A stretch of 64,000 nt of DNA from Cellvibrio sp. UBA7671 (GTDB lineage Bacteria > Pseudomonadota > Gammaproteobacteria > Pseudomonadales > Cellvibrionaceae). Position 1 is the first letter of the stretch; each line of letters starts with the position of its first letter. The notes under the pieces are model-generated. The model had not been told where the DNA came from. It ran no database searches and worked only from the letters and a program-made list of their open reading frames with translations. The position numbers and the translations under genes are program-made. Positions 7,169 through 15,606 of the stretch are shown piece by piece. The stretch covers positions 261,463 to 325,462 of the forward strand of contig DLHJ01000012.1 in assembly GCA_002483145.1 (NCBI GenBank), given 5' to 3'.

Positions 7169-9205
7169 ATGATTTTTCAATCTGAAACTTCGGAGTGCGG
7201 TATTGCCTGCACCGCTATGATCTTGAAGCATTTCGGACATGACTGTTCGATTGAATCGTTAAGAGCTAAAGTGAAAGATAGGACGTTTGGCATTAGCTTA
7301 CGCGAAATGGTAGAAATTCTTTCTTCTTATAACGTACAAAGCCGACCCATCAGAATCGAAGTTGAAGATCTCACAAAGATTACGTTGCCATCCATTTTAC
7401 ATTGGAATATGAACCACTATGTTGTGGTTGATAAAGTCAACCGTAACGGCATTAGAATTAAAGACCCGTCACACGGTGTTAGGTGGGTTGGTTTGAAGGA
7501 ACTAGATGGCTCATTTACAGGAGTGTGTCTGGAGCCTTCTTTTGATGATGCACTAAAAATTCCAGCACAAAATGGAAAGAGTAAAAATGATTTTTTTGTT
7601 CTCCTTGAGAGTTTGAGGAAAAGCTACTTTACCATATTTGTTGTCATAATTTTATCTATACTAATTCAATTTCTAACAACAAAACTTCCCGTCTATATTC
7701 AAAAATACATAGATGCCCATGATTCAATTGACTCACTGCCAAAAATTCTGCTGGCTTTACTCACCATTGGTTTCCTAATTAATTTATCCGAATTCATGAG
7801 AGCCAGACTCATAAATTATTTATCTGGAAAAATTCACATAAATATAATAACAGCGATAGTCGGTAAGTTGTTCAATCTTCCGGTGGAATATTTTAGAAAA
7901 CGTTCCGTAGGCTCTATGTTGTCCCGGATCGGGTCAATAAATGAAATTAGGCGCATATTAACGGACGATGTTATATCCATCTTCGTGGATTCTATATTCC
8001 TATTATTCGCTCTATACGCCACCTCGTTATACAGTCCAAAGTTAACACTAATACTTGTAGTGAGTATCGTTTTGATGGTTCTTCTGCAAATATACCATTT
8101 TCGTAATCTAGATTCCGCAGCAGCAGAAGAGGTTCAAGCTCTGTCGAACTGTGAGTCGAGTTTGATTGAGTCTATTCAATCGATAGAATCTCTGAAAAGT
8201 AGCGCATCTGATACGGTTAAATATACTCAGTGGAAAAATCATGTTTTTGAAGCAACCGGATCGGAAATAAAATTTCGTAATTTGAAGGCTCTCGTTGATT
8301 TACAACGAGGAATTATCGTTTCTGCAGAAATAGCGTTGTTAATTGTTGTATCAATCAGTCTTATGGGAAAAGGCGAAATCACTATTGGCATAGTGATGGC
8401 CTTTATAACTCTTAGAGTTATAGTGAGTTTAAGGGTCATAGGCCTGCTAAATAATATATCTAATATTCGACTTATTGGAATTCATCTTTCAAGGGTCAGA
8501 GATATTATGTATGAAGAGGAAGAGGTCTTCGGTGACCACAAGATAGAAAAGGGTAATATTGAGCTTGAAAATATTTATTTTGGCTATGGGAACAATACCA
8601 TTTTCAATGGTATGAGCCTAACAATTGAAAATGAATCCCATGTCGCTGTAATAGGGGGTTCAGGCTCAGGCAAGACCACATTTGTGAATTTGATTTGCGG
8701 ACTAGTCCAGCCCTCAGAAGGAAGTATAAAAATAGGCGGTATTCCCAATATCCATCTGGGCGCAAAATCATTGCGAAAAGAAATTGGTTTGGTGTTACAA
8801 GGCGATAAGTGCATTTTCGAGGGCACATTTATAGACAACATTACGATGTTTGAACCAAATCCAAATTTGGAGCATGTTAGGAATGTGATAAATATATGTC
8901 TACTTGATGATGTTGTATCAAAGCTTCCCAATGATATTCGCTCGATGATGCCAAACGGGAACATGTTATCCGGCGGACAAGTTCAAAGGATAATGATAGC
9001 TCGCGCTATCTACAGGGAGCCAAAGATACTAATAATGGATGAGGCTACAAATAATCTCGACGCTGAAACAGAAAAAAAATTACTCGAGAATATTAACAAA
9101 TTGAATTTTACAAAGATATCCATCACTCATAGAAACACGGTGCTATCACATGTGAATAGCACATATAAAATTGTTGACTTAAAAATGGAAAAAATCGATA
9201 CATAG
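7169..9205 (+). CDS. Peptidase-containing ABC exporter (C39 peptidase, membrane domain, ATPase)
   Basis: 678 residues, the usual length for bacteriocin exporters of this class. Residues 1-125 form the C39 peptidase: catalytic Cys10 in SETSECGIAC, His in NHYVVVD (about 88) and Asp in KDPSHG (about 103). A membrane domain with about six segments spans residues 150-440. The ATPase has Walker A GGSGSGKTT, signature LSGGQ, Walker B ILIMDEAT and an H-loop ITHR. It should cut the precursor after its GA site and export the core in one step. The N-terminus is somewhat short before the catalytic Cys and the ribosome site is weak, suggesting coupling to the upstream 48-codon gene. Confidence 0.9.
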   Translation: MIFQSETSECGIACTAMILKHFGHDCSIESLRAKVKDRTFGISLREMVEILSSYNVQSRPIRIEVEDLTKITLPSILHWNMNHYVVVDKVNRNGIRIKDPSHGVRWVGLKELDGSFTGVCLEPSFDDALKIPAQNGKSKNDFFVLLESLRKSYFTIFVVIILSILIQFLTTKLPVYIQKYIDAHDSIDSLPKILLALLTIGFLINLSEFMRARLINYLSGKIHINIITAIVGKLFNLPVEYFRKRSVGSMLSRIGSINEIRRILTDDVISIFVDSIFLLFALYATSLYSPKLTLILVVSIVLMVLLQIYHFRNLDSAAAEEVQALSNCESSLIESIQSIESLKSSASDTVKYTQWKNHVFEATGSEIKFRNLKALVDLQRGIIVSAEIALLIVVSISLMGKGEITIGIVMAFITLRVIVSLRVIGLLNNISNIRLIGIHLSRVRDIMYEEEEVFGDHKIEKGNIELENIYFGYGNNTIFNGMSLTIENESHVAVIGGSGSGKTTFVNLICGLVQPSEGSIKIGGIPNIHLGAKSLRKEIGLVLQGDKCIFEGTFIDNITMFEPNPNLEHVRNVINICLLDDVVSKLPNDIRSMMPNGNMLSGGQVQRIMIARAIYREPKILIMDEATNNLDAETEKKLLENINKLNFTKISITHRNTVLSHVNSTYKIVDLKMEKIDT

Positions 9206-9254
9206 ATCGATCAAGTCTGCAGTATTTTGAAAATTTGGTTTGTGTGGAGTTGCC

Positions 9255-10850
9255 ATGGAAAAACATAATTTAATCGAACTCAAAGATATAGATCGCTACA
9301 GAAACATGCTTGACGTAAAAGTATGGGGTAGCGAAGAAAATCATTTCAAATTAAGGCATGCTAAATCCGTCAAATGTGAGAGATATGGCGGATTTGGTAT
9401 CGGCCGACATGGCGGCGGGGCTCGATCCGTGATTCTCGATGACCTGCAAGTGAAAGGCAGCGGACTAACACCCCTGGCAGGCATTACAAAAAATCTGAAT
9501 TATGCTCATGGCACTTTAACGCTGAATGATGCAGTGTTGGAGGTGATCTATTCCGGTGTACTAGACAGATTGTTGCCTCACGGAGTTATTCCATGTAGAG
9601 CAATTTACTATACGGGAAAGGAAGGTTCGTTTGAATATGATTGGAGGGCCGGATTCCCATCAGCGAGTTTGGACGAATCAATAGTATTAAAAAAAACGCA
9701 TGGAGCGATATTAATCAGAGATAACTGTAATAGACCTGCACATTACATGAGGGCAGGAGAATTTGATCCGAAGGATATATATGCTGAATTTATTTCTGCT
9801 GATCTGATAAGAATAAGAAATATAATCAAAGACCTCGATGAGGATGGTGCAAAGAATTTTATTTCTACAATAGTTAATTTTCTTACCAAATGTGCAGATC
9901 AATTTTCGTTTTCATGGATAGCTGGTTTGATGCACGGGGGTATTTCGCCTTCCAATATTTCTGTAGAGGGGGCGTGGCTCGATCTTGCAACATCTACTTT
10001 TATTGATAGGGGAAAAGATTTTCTAATTGTAGAGTATGAGTTTAGTAACGAATACAAACGTGTAGAGTCAATTATTAAAGAATGGGTATATACGTTTTCA
10101 AAATATAGCGGAAAGGAGTTAGGTTCAAGGCCTCTAATAGAACTCTATAACACGAGTTTTAACGAAAAAAAGGCTTATCACTTCCCATACATTCTTGGTC
10201 TGGCTAGAAATAAGGAAACAATGGAAGTCATTCTCGCTAACTATTGCAGGTCGTTTACAGATATTTGTAAGTTAATTACCCCGTCAGGTCGGACATATGG
10301 TGTTCCGGAAATTGGTATGGCTAATGCATTTCACCCTAGTGACTATATCTGCGGTATGGCATTGACCCCCGATAGTGAAATTCAAAAATTATATCGAGAC
10401 ATTTACTCCCTCAATGATAGGCCACTTAGTTTTAATGCATTCTTAACACAAGCGTTGTTGAAATGTACGAAGCGGGATTACTTGGCTTCAAAATACTACA
10501 AAAATAATGTAGAAGAGAATTTGGAGCTCAAGCTTGAGTGTCATGCCCCCGAACTATTCATAGACTCTTTTATAGAGACTTACATAAGCGATTCAGAATG
10601 GATTTTTTCCGATGAATTCTATGTTAACGAGGTTGTTTATCGTGATTCAGTTATTGATATTTTTTACGACACTAGTTCCAATTCTTTTAAGAAAAGAAAT
10701 TCATCTGGAATCGTGAGTATAAATGTAGTGTCCGAGTTGGAAGCAGTAATAACCGGTAACAGAAATTCAGCTAATAGAATATATGTTAGCTATTTAAATA
10801 GAATAGAGTTTATCTACTCGGAACTAAGAAAATACATAGGGTCACACTAA
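9255..10850 (+). CDS. SelO-like (UPF0061-like) protein in the RiPP operon
   Basis: About 531 residues from the ATG at 9255, which has GGAG five bases upstream; an in-frame TTG at 9240 is less likely. Two stretches resemble the SelO pseudokinase-fold AMP transferases: QVKGSGLTP (residues 65-73, like the KGSGxTP nucleotide loop) and MHGGISPSNISVEGAWLDL (226-244, like HGVMNTDNMSILGxTIDYG), including the metal-binding Asn and Asp. The Asp before that Asn in SelO is Ser233 here. The next gene encodes a HlyC-like protein; in class IIb microcin clusters a large protein (MceJ/MchC) is paired with a HlyC-like one (MceI). Similarity was judged by eye. Confidence 0.55.
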   Translation: MEKHNLIELKDIDRYRNMLDVKVWGSEENHFKLRHAKSVKCERYGGFGIGRHGGGARSVILDDLQVKGSGLTPLAGITKNLNYAHGTLTLNDAVLEVIYSGVLDRLLPHGVIPCRAIYYTGKEGSFEYDWRAGFPSASLDESIVLKKTHGAILIRDNCNRPAHYMRAGEFDPKDIYAEFISADLIRIRNIIKDLDEDGAKNFISTIVNFLTKCADQFSFSWIAGLMHGGISPSNISVEGAWLDLATSTFIDRGKDFLIVEYEFSNEYKRVESIIKEWVYTFSKYSGKELGSRPLIELYNTSFNEKKAYHFPYILGLARNKETMEVILANYCRSFTDICKLITPSGRTYGVPEIGMANAFHPSDYICGMALTPDSEIQKLYRDIYSLNDRPLSFNAFLTQALLKCTKRDYLASKYYKNNVEENLELKLECHAPELFIDSFIETYISDSEWIFSDEFYVNEVVYRDSVIDIFYDTSSNSFKKRNSSGIVSINVVSELEAVITGNRNSANRIYVSYLNRIEFIYSELRKYIGSH

Positions 10851-11281
10851 TGGATGAGAAAAAGTATGCAATTTTAGGAGAAATCGTGACGATTCGAGCC
10901 ACGATCGGATTAGTGACAGATGCCGAAAAAATCCGAGTGCTTGTGAATTCTATAAATTATGATCATGTAGCTGTAATTAAGGACCAATTCGAGTCGCCAG
11001 CTGGATACATATCTTGGGCAAAAATTAATGAAGAGTCATTAAAGCGATTCGTTAATAACTCACTATACCCAGAATACTTCTATGAGTGGAATGAGGGGGA
11101 TATTGTTATGATCACGGATATTGCGGCAGTGCATAGATATAGGTTCCAAACTCTTTCCAAGCTAAAAGATTTGGTGCGCACCTTCAATTGTTACACTTAT
11201 AAAAAGGGAGATAGGGCCCCTCGCCTCAGAAATATCCGCGAAGAATACTGTGAAAATGAAATCTCAGGGAAACATTCCTAG
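10850..11281 (+). CDS. HlyC-like toxin-activating acyltransferase homologue
   Basis: 143 residues, near the usual size for RTX toxin lysine acyltransferases. The matching core is SPAGYISWAKINEESLKRF followed by EWNEGD and ITDIAAV, comparable with PVAYCSWANLS, DW-x2-GD and FIDWIAP of HlyC. The Asp of the catalytic pair is kept (in TDIAA), but I find no His where HlyC has its catalytic His (SPLH corresponds to about GLVT here). ATG overlaps the previous stop (TAATG), so it is coupled to the SelO-like gene. In microcin E492 the HlyC homologue MceI helps attach the siderophore to the peptide C-terminus; a similar non-classical role is possible. Confidence 0.65.
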   Translation: MDEKKYAILGEIVTIRATIGLVTDAEKIRVLVNSINYDHVAVIKDQFESPAGYISWAKINEESLKRFVNNSLYPEYFYEWNEGDIVMITDIAAVHRYRFQTLSKLKDLVRTFNCYTYKKGDRAPRLRNIREEYCENEISGKHS

Positions 11282-11331
11282 TCAGAATTTCACTGCAAAA
11301 AATGAAGCTTTTTGTGCGATGAGAATGGAAT

Positions 11332-13098
11332 ATGAATATTAGTATAAATAGTGATGAAGTATCTCATCAAGAATTCAAAGATGGAAATGAACGAGTCGAC
11401 TACCAATTAAGCTTAGGTAAAACAAACGGGATATGTTTTGCGGTTACTGTTTTTAATGAGACTCCAAATGAATTCGCACTCAGCCTTAGTGCTTTAGTTG
11501 ACAATATCGATAAGTTGGCGTCTGTCGGCTTAGACAATAGTTCGATGCGCTTCACCATAGTTGTTATTTGTGATGGTAAGGAGTTTATTCATCCGGGTAC
11601 GTTGGCATTATTTGCTAAGTTTGGATTTTTAATCGATGCAGATCAGGTAAGTGTTACCCGTTCGATCCTAAAAGAATTTTCTACTGATGTTATTAGAGGC
11701 ATTTTGGGTGAATCTCAACCAAGTTTAATCCCTAGTAATGGTTCCATCCTGAATCAGTGGTCTGCTGACAATTTTACCGATGCACAATGCCAGCCAGTTG
11801 AATTTCTACTCGTCGTCAAAGAAAAAAATTTGGGGAAACTTAATTCTCATTGGCATTTTTATAATGTTATCTGCGTTGCGTTGAAACCTGACTATTGCGT
11901 GCAGATTGATGTGGGAACAGTTCCTCGGATTGATGCTCTTTCGGTCGCGATAGGGGTTTTGCAGAATGATTTAAATTGTGCTGCAGTGTCACCTTTCATA
12001 ATGGCAAATTCAGGGATAGTTAGGTCAAAATTGCTTGAGCTATGGCAGCTTGGAGGTTTTGCGAAAGCTGGATATTTTGATTGGAAATTAGAGTCATTTT
12101 CCGGATACTTAAGTGTAATACCGGGTCAGTTTAGTGTAATTAGATGGTCTTCAATTTACTTTGACACCAATGGGGCTAATAACGGTAAGAGTCCTTTAGA
12201 TACATATTTTGAGGGTTTAAGAGTCTCCTCCCCCTTTGAATCTAATTTGTACCTTGCCGAGGATAGGGTTCTTTGCTCTGGCATTTTCCTTAAATCAAAT
12301 GAATCATGGAGGATTCGTTATGACAGCAAATGCGTCGCCATAACAGATACATGTAAATCATGGGAGGAACTATTTAGACAAAGACGCCGCTGGAATTTAG
12401 GGTTTTTAGCGGCGAGGTTAAATTTTCTAAGTCAATTATGGGACAGAATAAAAAGTAGAACCAATGGCGGTCGTATGAAAAATGACGTGGCTGTGTTTCT
12501 ATACCACTCAATACAATTTTTGTTGGACTGGTTGACCCCGTCATTCATCGTGTCCATATATATATTTATGCGCTATGTCAATATTGACCTTTTAGGTGAT
12601 TTTTACATACTGAAAATTGCATCTGAGTTGATCTTCGCAGGAATAGTTTTGACGACAATGGCGTGCTTTTTTTTATCATTGTCTTCGGGACTTTCGTATA
12701 AATATCTATCGTGTTTTAAAGCGTCAATTGCTCTACAGATAGCTTACATTGTTTTAAGTGGCGCACTAATTTCTGTTTATCTTGTTCCTAATTTTGTAAC
12801 TGCAGCCGTTGGGCTCGCTGTATTTTTTCTAATTTTTAAAATCGGTTTTAAACGGATTTTTGAGGCTAGTCTATATTTTTTGATAAGAGCACCTATCAGC
12901 TTGCATGTATGGATGTACGCGATCACAAACTGTCATGATTCCAGTTGGGGCACTAAAGGGTTGCACCAATCAGCGATATCTGGATCCTGCAACTCGAAGA
13001 AAGGCTTTTCAAAATATAGGAGAAATGTGTTGATGACGTGGCTCGCAACCAACATCCTCACTATTTTGGCCGCCGTGATCATGTTCCAAAATATATAA
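11332..13098 (+). CDS. Membrane glycosyltransferase family 2, chitin-synthase-like
   Basis: 588 residues. The N-terminal catalytic domain starts near residue 35 and shows the motifs of processive GT2 enzymes: QIDVGT, AEDRVLC and QRRRW (the QxxRW motif). The exact wording is closer to eukaryotic-type chitin synthases than to NodC or cellulose synthase. Four to six hydrophobic segments follow (about residues 390-520, plus one at the C-terminus), placing it in the inner membrane. It stands in the middle of the RiPP operon, 50 bp after the HlyC-like gene. It could add sugar to the peptide or build a short glycan; donor and acceptor are unknown. Confidence 0.75.
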   Translation: MNISINSDEVSHQEFKDGNERVDYQLSLGKTNGICFAVTVFNETPNEFALSLSALVDNIDKLASVGLDNSSMRFTIVVICDGKEFIHPGTLALFAKFGFLIDADQVSVTRSILKEFSTDVIRGILGESQPSLIPSNGSILNQWSADNFTDAQCQPVEFLLVVKEKNLGKLNSHWHFYNVICVALKPDYCVQIDVGTVPRIDALSVAIGVLQNDLNCAAVSPFIMANSGIVRSKLLELWQLGGFAKAGYFDWKLESFSGYLSVIPGQFSVIRWSSIYFDTNGANNGKSPLDTYFEGLRVSSPFESNLYLAEDRVLCSGIFLKSNESWRIRYDSKCVAITDTCKSWEELFRQRRRWNLGFLAARLNFLSQLWDRIKSRTNGGRMKNDVAVFLYHSIQFLLDWLTPSFIVSIYIFMRYVNIDLLGDFYILKIASELIFAGIVLTTMACFFLSLSSGLSYKYLSCFKASIALQIAYIVLSGALISVYLVPNFVTAAVGLAVFFLIFKIGFKRIFEASLYFLIRAPISLHVWMYAITNCHDSSWGTKGLHQSAISGSCNSKKGFSKYRRNVLMTWLATNILTILAAVIMFQNI

Positions 13099-13111
13099 GG
13101 ATAAAACGTTT

Positions 13112-13687
13112 ATGGAAGTTTTTAGTAACTATATACATATATCGCATAATCCAGAGATTGCATCCGCCCTCTATGATGAATGTAAGTCAATTCTCGACAG
13201 AGTTAACCTAGATGAAAAATATCTCTATGGTAAGACTTCATATTTCGATTCGGGTGCCAAGAGCATAATTGAAGACAGTCAGTTGCTTAGGGAATTTATA
13301 ATTAAAAATGTTGTGGAATACTGTCAAATTGTTGGTCTTGATATTGGGCAGTCAAAACCAAACATTACGGATTTTTGGATCTCCGACATGTATAAACACG
13401 GGCATCACGACTTTCACACCCATAATATGTCTCATATAAGTGGTACCTTTTACATCAGAGTTGAAGAAAATAGCTCGCCAATAGTTTTTTGGGGTAACGA
13501 TTTCGCAAGTGATCCGTGGTGGAATTTAAAAAAATCGTCCTTCAACCGATTCAATGCAGCATGTTGGAAGATCCCTGTAAAAGATGGGATGCTGCTGTTG
13601 TGGAAATCAAATATTATCCATAGTGTACCGCCAAACGAGTCTTGTAGCCGTCTCGCGGCGAGCTTTAATATTTTACTAGAATGCTAG
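13112..13687 (+). CDS. 2OG-Fe(II) oxygenase, prolyl-hydroxylase-like small family
   Basis: 191 residues. The pattern fits the small 2OG-FeII_Oxy_5-type family: HHDFHTHNMSHISGTFYI carries the first iron ligands, GMLLLWKSNIIHSVPPN the distal His, and SCSRLAASFNI the 2-oxoglutarate Arg. It lies 13 bp after the GT2 gene. It is unrelated in sequence to the oxygenase-like protein at 4903, so the cluster has two candidate hydroxylases. Its substrate is presumably the peptide; that is inferred from the operon. Confidence 0.75.
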   Translation: MEVFSNYIHISHNPEIASALYDECKSILDRVNLDEKYLYGKTSYFDSGAKSIIEDSQLLREFIIKNVVEYCQIVGLDIGQSKPNITDFWISDMYKHGHHDFHTHNMSHISGTFYIRVEENSSPIVFWGNDFASDPWWNLKKSSFNRFNAACWKIPVKDGMLLLWKSNIIHSVPPNESCSRLAASFNILLEC

Positions 13688-13725
13688 TCATTCATTTGCA
13701 ACTTTACTGACGCTGGGTATGTAAG

Positions 13726-14922
13726 ATGGACGAGATGATAGATCAGAGGCGAAATATTAAAAAGCCGTTAGTTATCATTGCTTTGATAGTGCTATTTTTA
13801 ATAGTTGTAGTTGTTTTTTTCAAAAATTTCAACAAGAGCGAATTTTATGAAATTCAAAGCGGAGTTATGGAGAAGTCAATTAGCGGCAACGGTATCTTAC
13901 GCCCGTTAAACCAACAAAAAATATATGCTCCCTTTGAGGCAACTGTAGTAAAAATCCATCGCAGAGAGGGTGAGGATGTTGATAGTGGCGATGTTATTAT
14001 TAGCTTAGCAAATGAAGATGTGACAGCTAAATTGCTGGAAGCAGAGCTCGTCGTTTCAAAGGAGCAATATAACTACGAAGAAAAGAAGGCGTTAGGGTCA
14101 CAGCGGATCATCGAACTCGAACTCCGAAAAATAAAAGTAGAAGCAGATCTTAAGCGGCAGTCTCTCGAGTTTGATGCTTTTTCACATCTTAAAGTGGCAG
14201 ATGTGATTTCAAAATTGGAGTACTCAAGAAAACATGCCGAAATTGAATCTTTACAGCTTGAGCTGCAGCAGTTAAAAATTTTGCTTAAAAAGGAAGAGGC
14301 ACAATCTGCTATTTTCAATGCCGCAGTTAAGTCATTGCTTGAGAAGCAAAAAGAAAATCTTGAGGCAATTAAAAGCGCAGCTCAATTGTTAGAAGTTCGA
14401 AGTAATTTACCGGGAAAAGTAGATTCGATTTTCGAAAACTTAGAAGTTGGATCCATCGTCAAAAAAGGCCAGGATCTTGTTATAGTTGCCGATTACCTAA
14501 AGTGGATCGTAGATCTTGATGTTCCCGCTGCAGGCGCAGAGCTTATTCGCCAAGGTGACAAAGTGAATGTAAATATTCAAGAAAAGTCATTTGAAGGAAG
14601 GGTTGACAGAATTTATCCGTCAGCCAAAAACCAGCTTGTCAAAATTTCCGTGAACGTAATTGGGTTGGATGAAAGCTTTCGTGTTGGACTCCGTGTATTT
14701 GGGAAGATAACAACCCAAAAGCCAGAAAAAATAATGTTTGTTGAGAATGCTCCGAGTTACTTAGTGGATGGGTATCAGGATGTTCTCATTTCCGACGAGC
14801 GTCAGAATGAAATTGTCATTAAAGCCAGAGTGCTTAAAATTGACGATAACAAAGTCATGTTGGACGGAAATTTTTCTTCATTTACAAAAATTCGATTTAT
14901 AAATCCATCGAGAACGCTATGA
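13726..14922 (+). CDS. Periplasmic adaptor (membrane fusion) protein, MacA/HlyD-like
   Basis: 398 residues. One N-terminal membrane anchor (about 17-35), then a lipoyl-like half (GNGILRPLN to EGEDVDSGDVI), a long coiled coil (about 100-220), the second lipoyl half (RSNLPGKVDSIF) and a beta-barrel region. It would link the inner-membrane ABC pump encoded next to an outer-membrane channel. No TolC-like gene lies in this window, so a chromosomal TolC is probably used. Its stop overlaps the ATPase gene start by 4 bp (ATGA). Confidence 0.85.
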   Translation: MDEMIDQRRNIKKPLVIIALIVLFLIVVVVFFKNFNKSEFYEIQSGVMEKSISGNGILRPLNQQKIYAPFEATVVKIHRREGEDVDSGDVIISLANEDVTAKLLEAELVVSKEQYNYEEKKALGSQRIIELELRKIKVEADLKRQSLEFDAFSHLKVADVISKLEYSRKHAEIESLQLELQQLKILLKKEEAQSAIFNAAVKSLLEKQKENLEAIKSAAQLLEVRSNLPGKVDSIFENLEVGSIVKKGQDLVIVADYLKWIVDLDVPAAGAELIRQGDKVNVNIQEKSFEGRVDRIYPSAKNQLVKISVNVIGLDESFRVGLRVFGKITTQKPEKIMFVENAPSYLVDGYQDVLISDERQNEIVIKARVLKIDDNKVMLDGNFSSFTKIRFINPSRTL

Positions 14923-15602
14923 GTTCAATTATTAAACTAACGGACGTGACTAGGACTTTCGAATTACATCATATGCGTACAAAAGCAGTAAGCGGGGTCA
15001 ATCTTGAGATTTCTTCAGGGGACTATTTGTCTATTGAGGGTGCTTCGGGGTCTGGAAAATCGACTTTGCTAAACATATTATCTCTTATCGATAAGCCTAC
15101 TGAAGGTACGGTTACATACTATGGTGAAAATGCGGCTCATTTATCATCACGTAATCTAGCAAAAATTCGGAATAAGAAAATTGGATTTGTTTTTCAGACA
15201 TTTAATTTGCTTGGCCATTTAACTGTCTACGACAATGTATATTTGCCAATTAAGTACTCAAGCGATCGAATCCCGGGCATTGAGCAAAGAATTGATGCTT
15301 TATTGGATGACCTTAAGCTAATCAATAGAAAGCAACATTACCCCCACCAGCTTTCTGGTGGACAACAACAACGGGTCGCTATTGCTCGTGCCGTGGTGAA
15401 TGATCCTGATATCGTATTCGCAGATGAGCCTACAGGGAATCTAGATGATAGTAGCGCCAGCGATGTTATAGGTATTCTTGAGTCTCTGCATAAGAGGGGG
15501 AAAACGCTTTGCATTGTTACGCATAATTCAGGTATAGCAATGCGAGCTCACCGAAGAATTCGTTTAGACGGCGGTAAGTTAACTGAATTTTTTGTCGAGT
15601 AA
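14919..15602 (+). CDS. ABC transporter ATPase, MacB/LolD type
   Basis: 227 residues with Walker [11 protein letters not shown]-loop FVFQTFNLL, signature LSGGQQQR and Walker [13 protein letters not shown], the pattern of the MacB/LolD/FtsE ATPases. It starts within the adaptor stop and ends 4 bp before the permease ATG. With the adaptor and permease it forms a MacAB-like pump in which ATPase and permease are separate chains. Likely roles are export of the mature product or self-protection. Confidence 0.9.
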   Translation: MSSIIKLTDVTRTFELHHMRTKAVSGVNLEISSGDYLSIEGASGSGKSTLLNILSLIDKPTEGTVTYYGENAAHLSSRNLAKIRNKKIGFVFQTFNLLGHLTVYDNVYLPIKYSSDRIPGIEQRIDALLDDLKLINRKQHYPHQLSGGQQQRVAIARAVVNDPDIVFADEPTGNLDDSSASDVIGILESLHKRGKTLCIVTHNSGIAMRAHRRIRLDGGKLTEFFVE

Positions 15603-15606
15603 CAGT

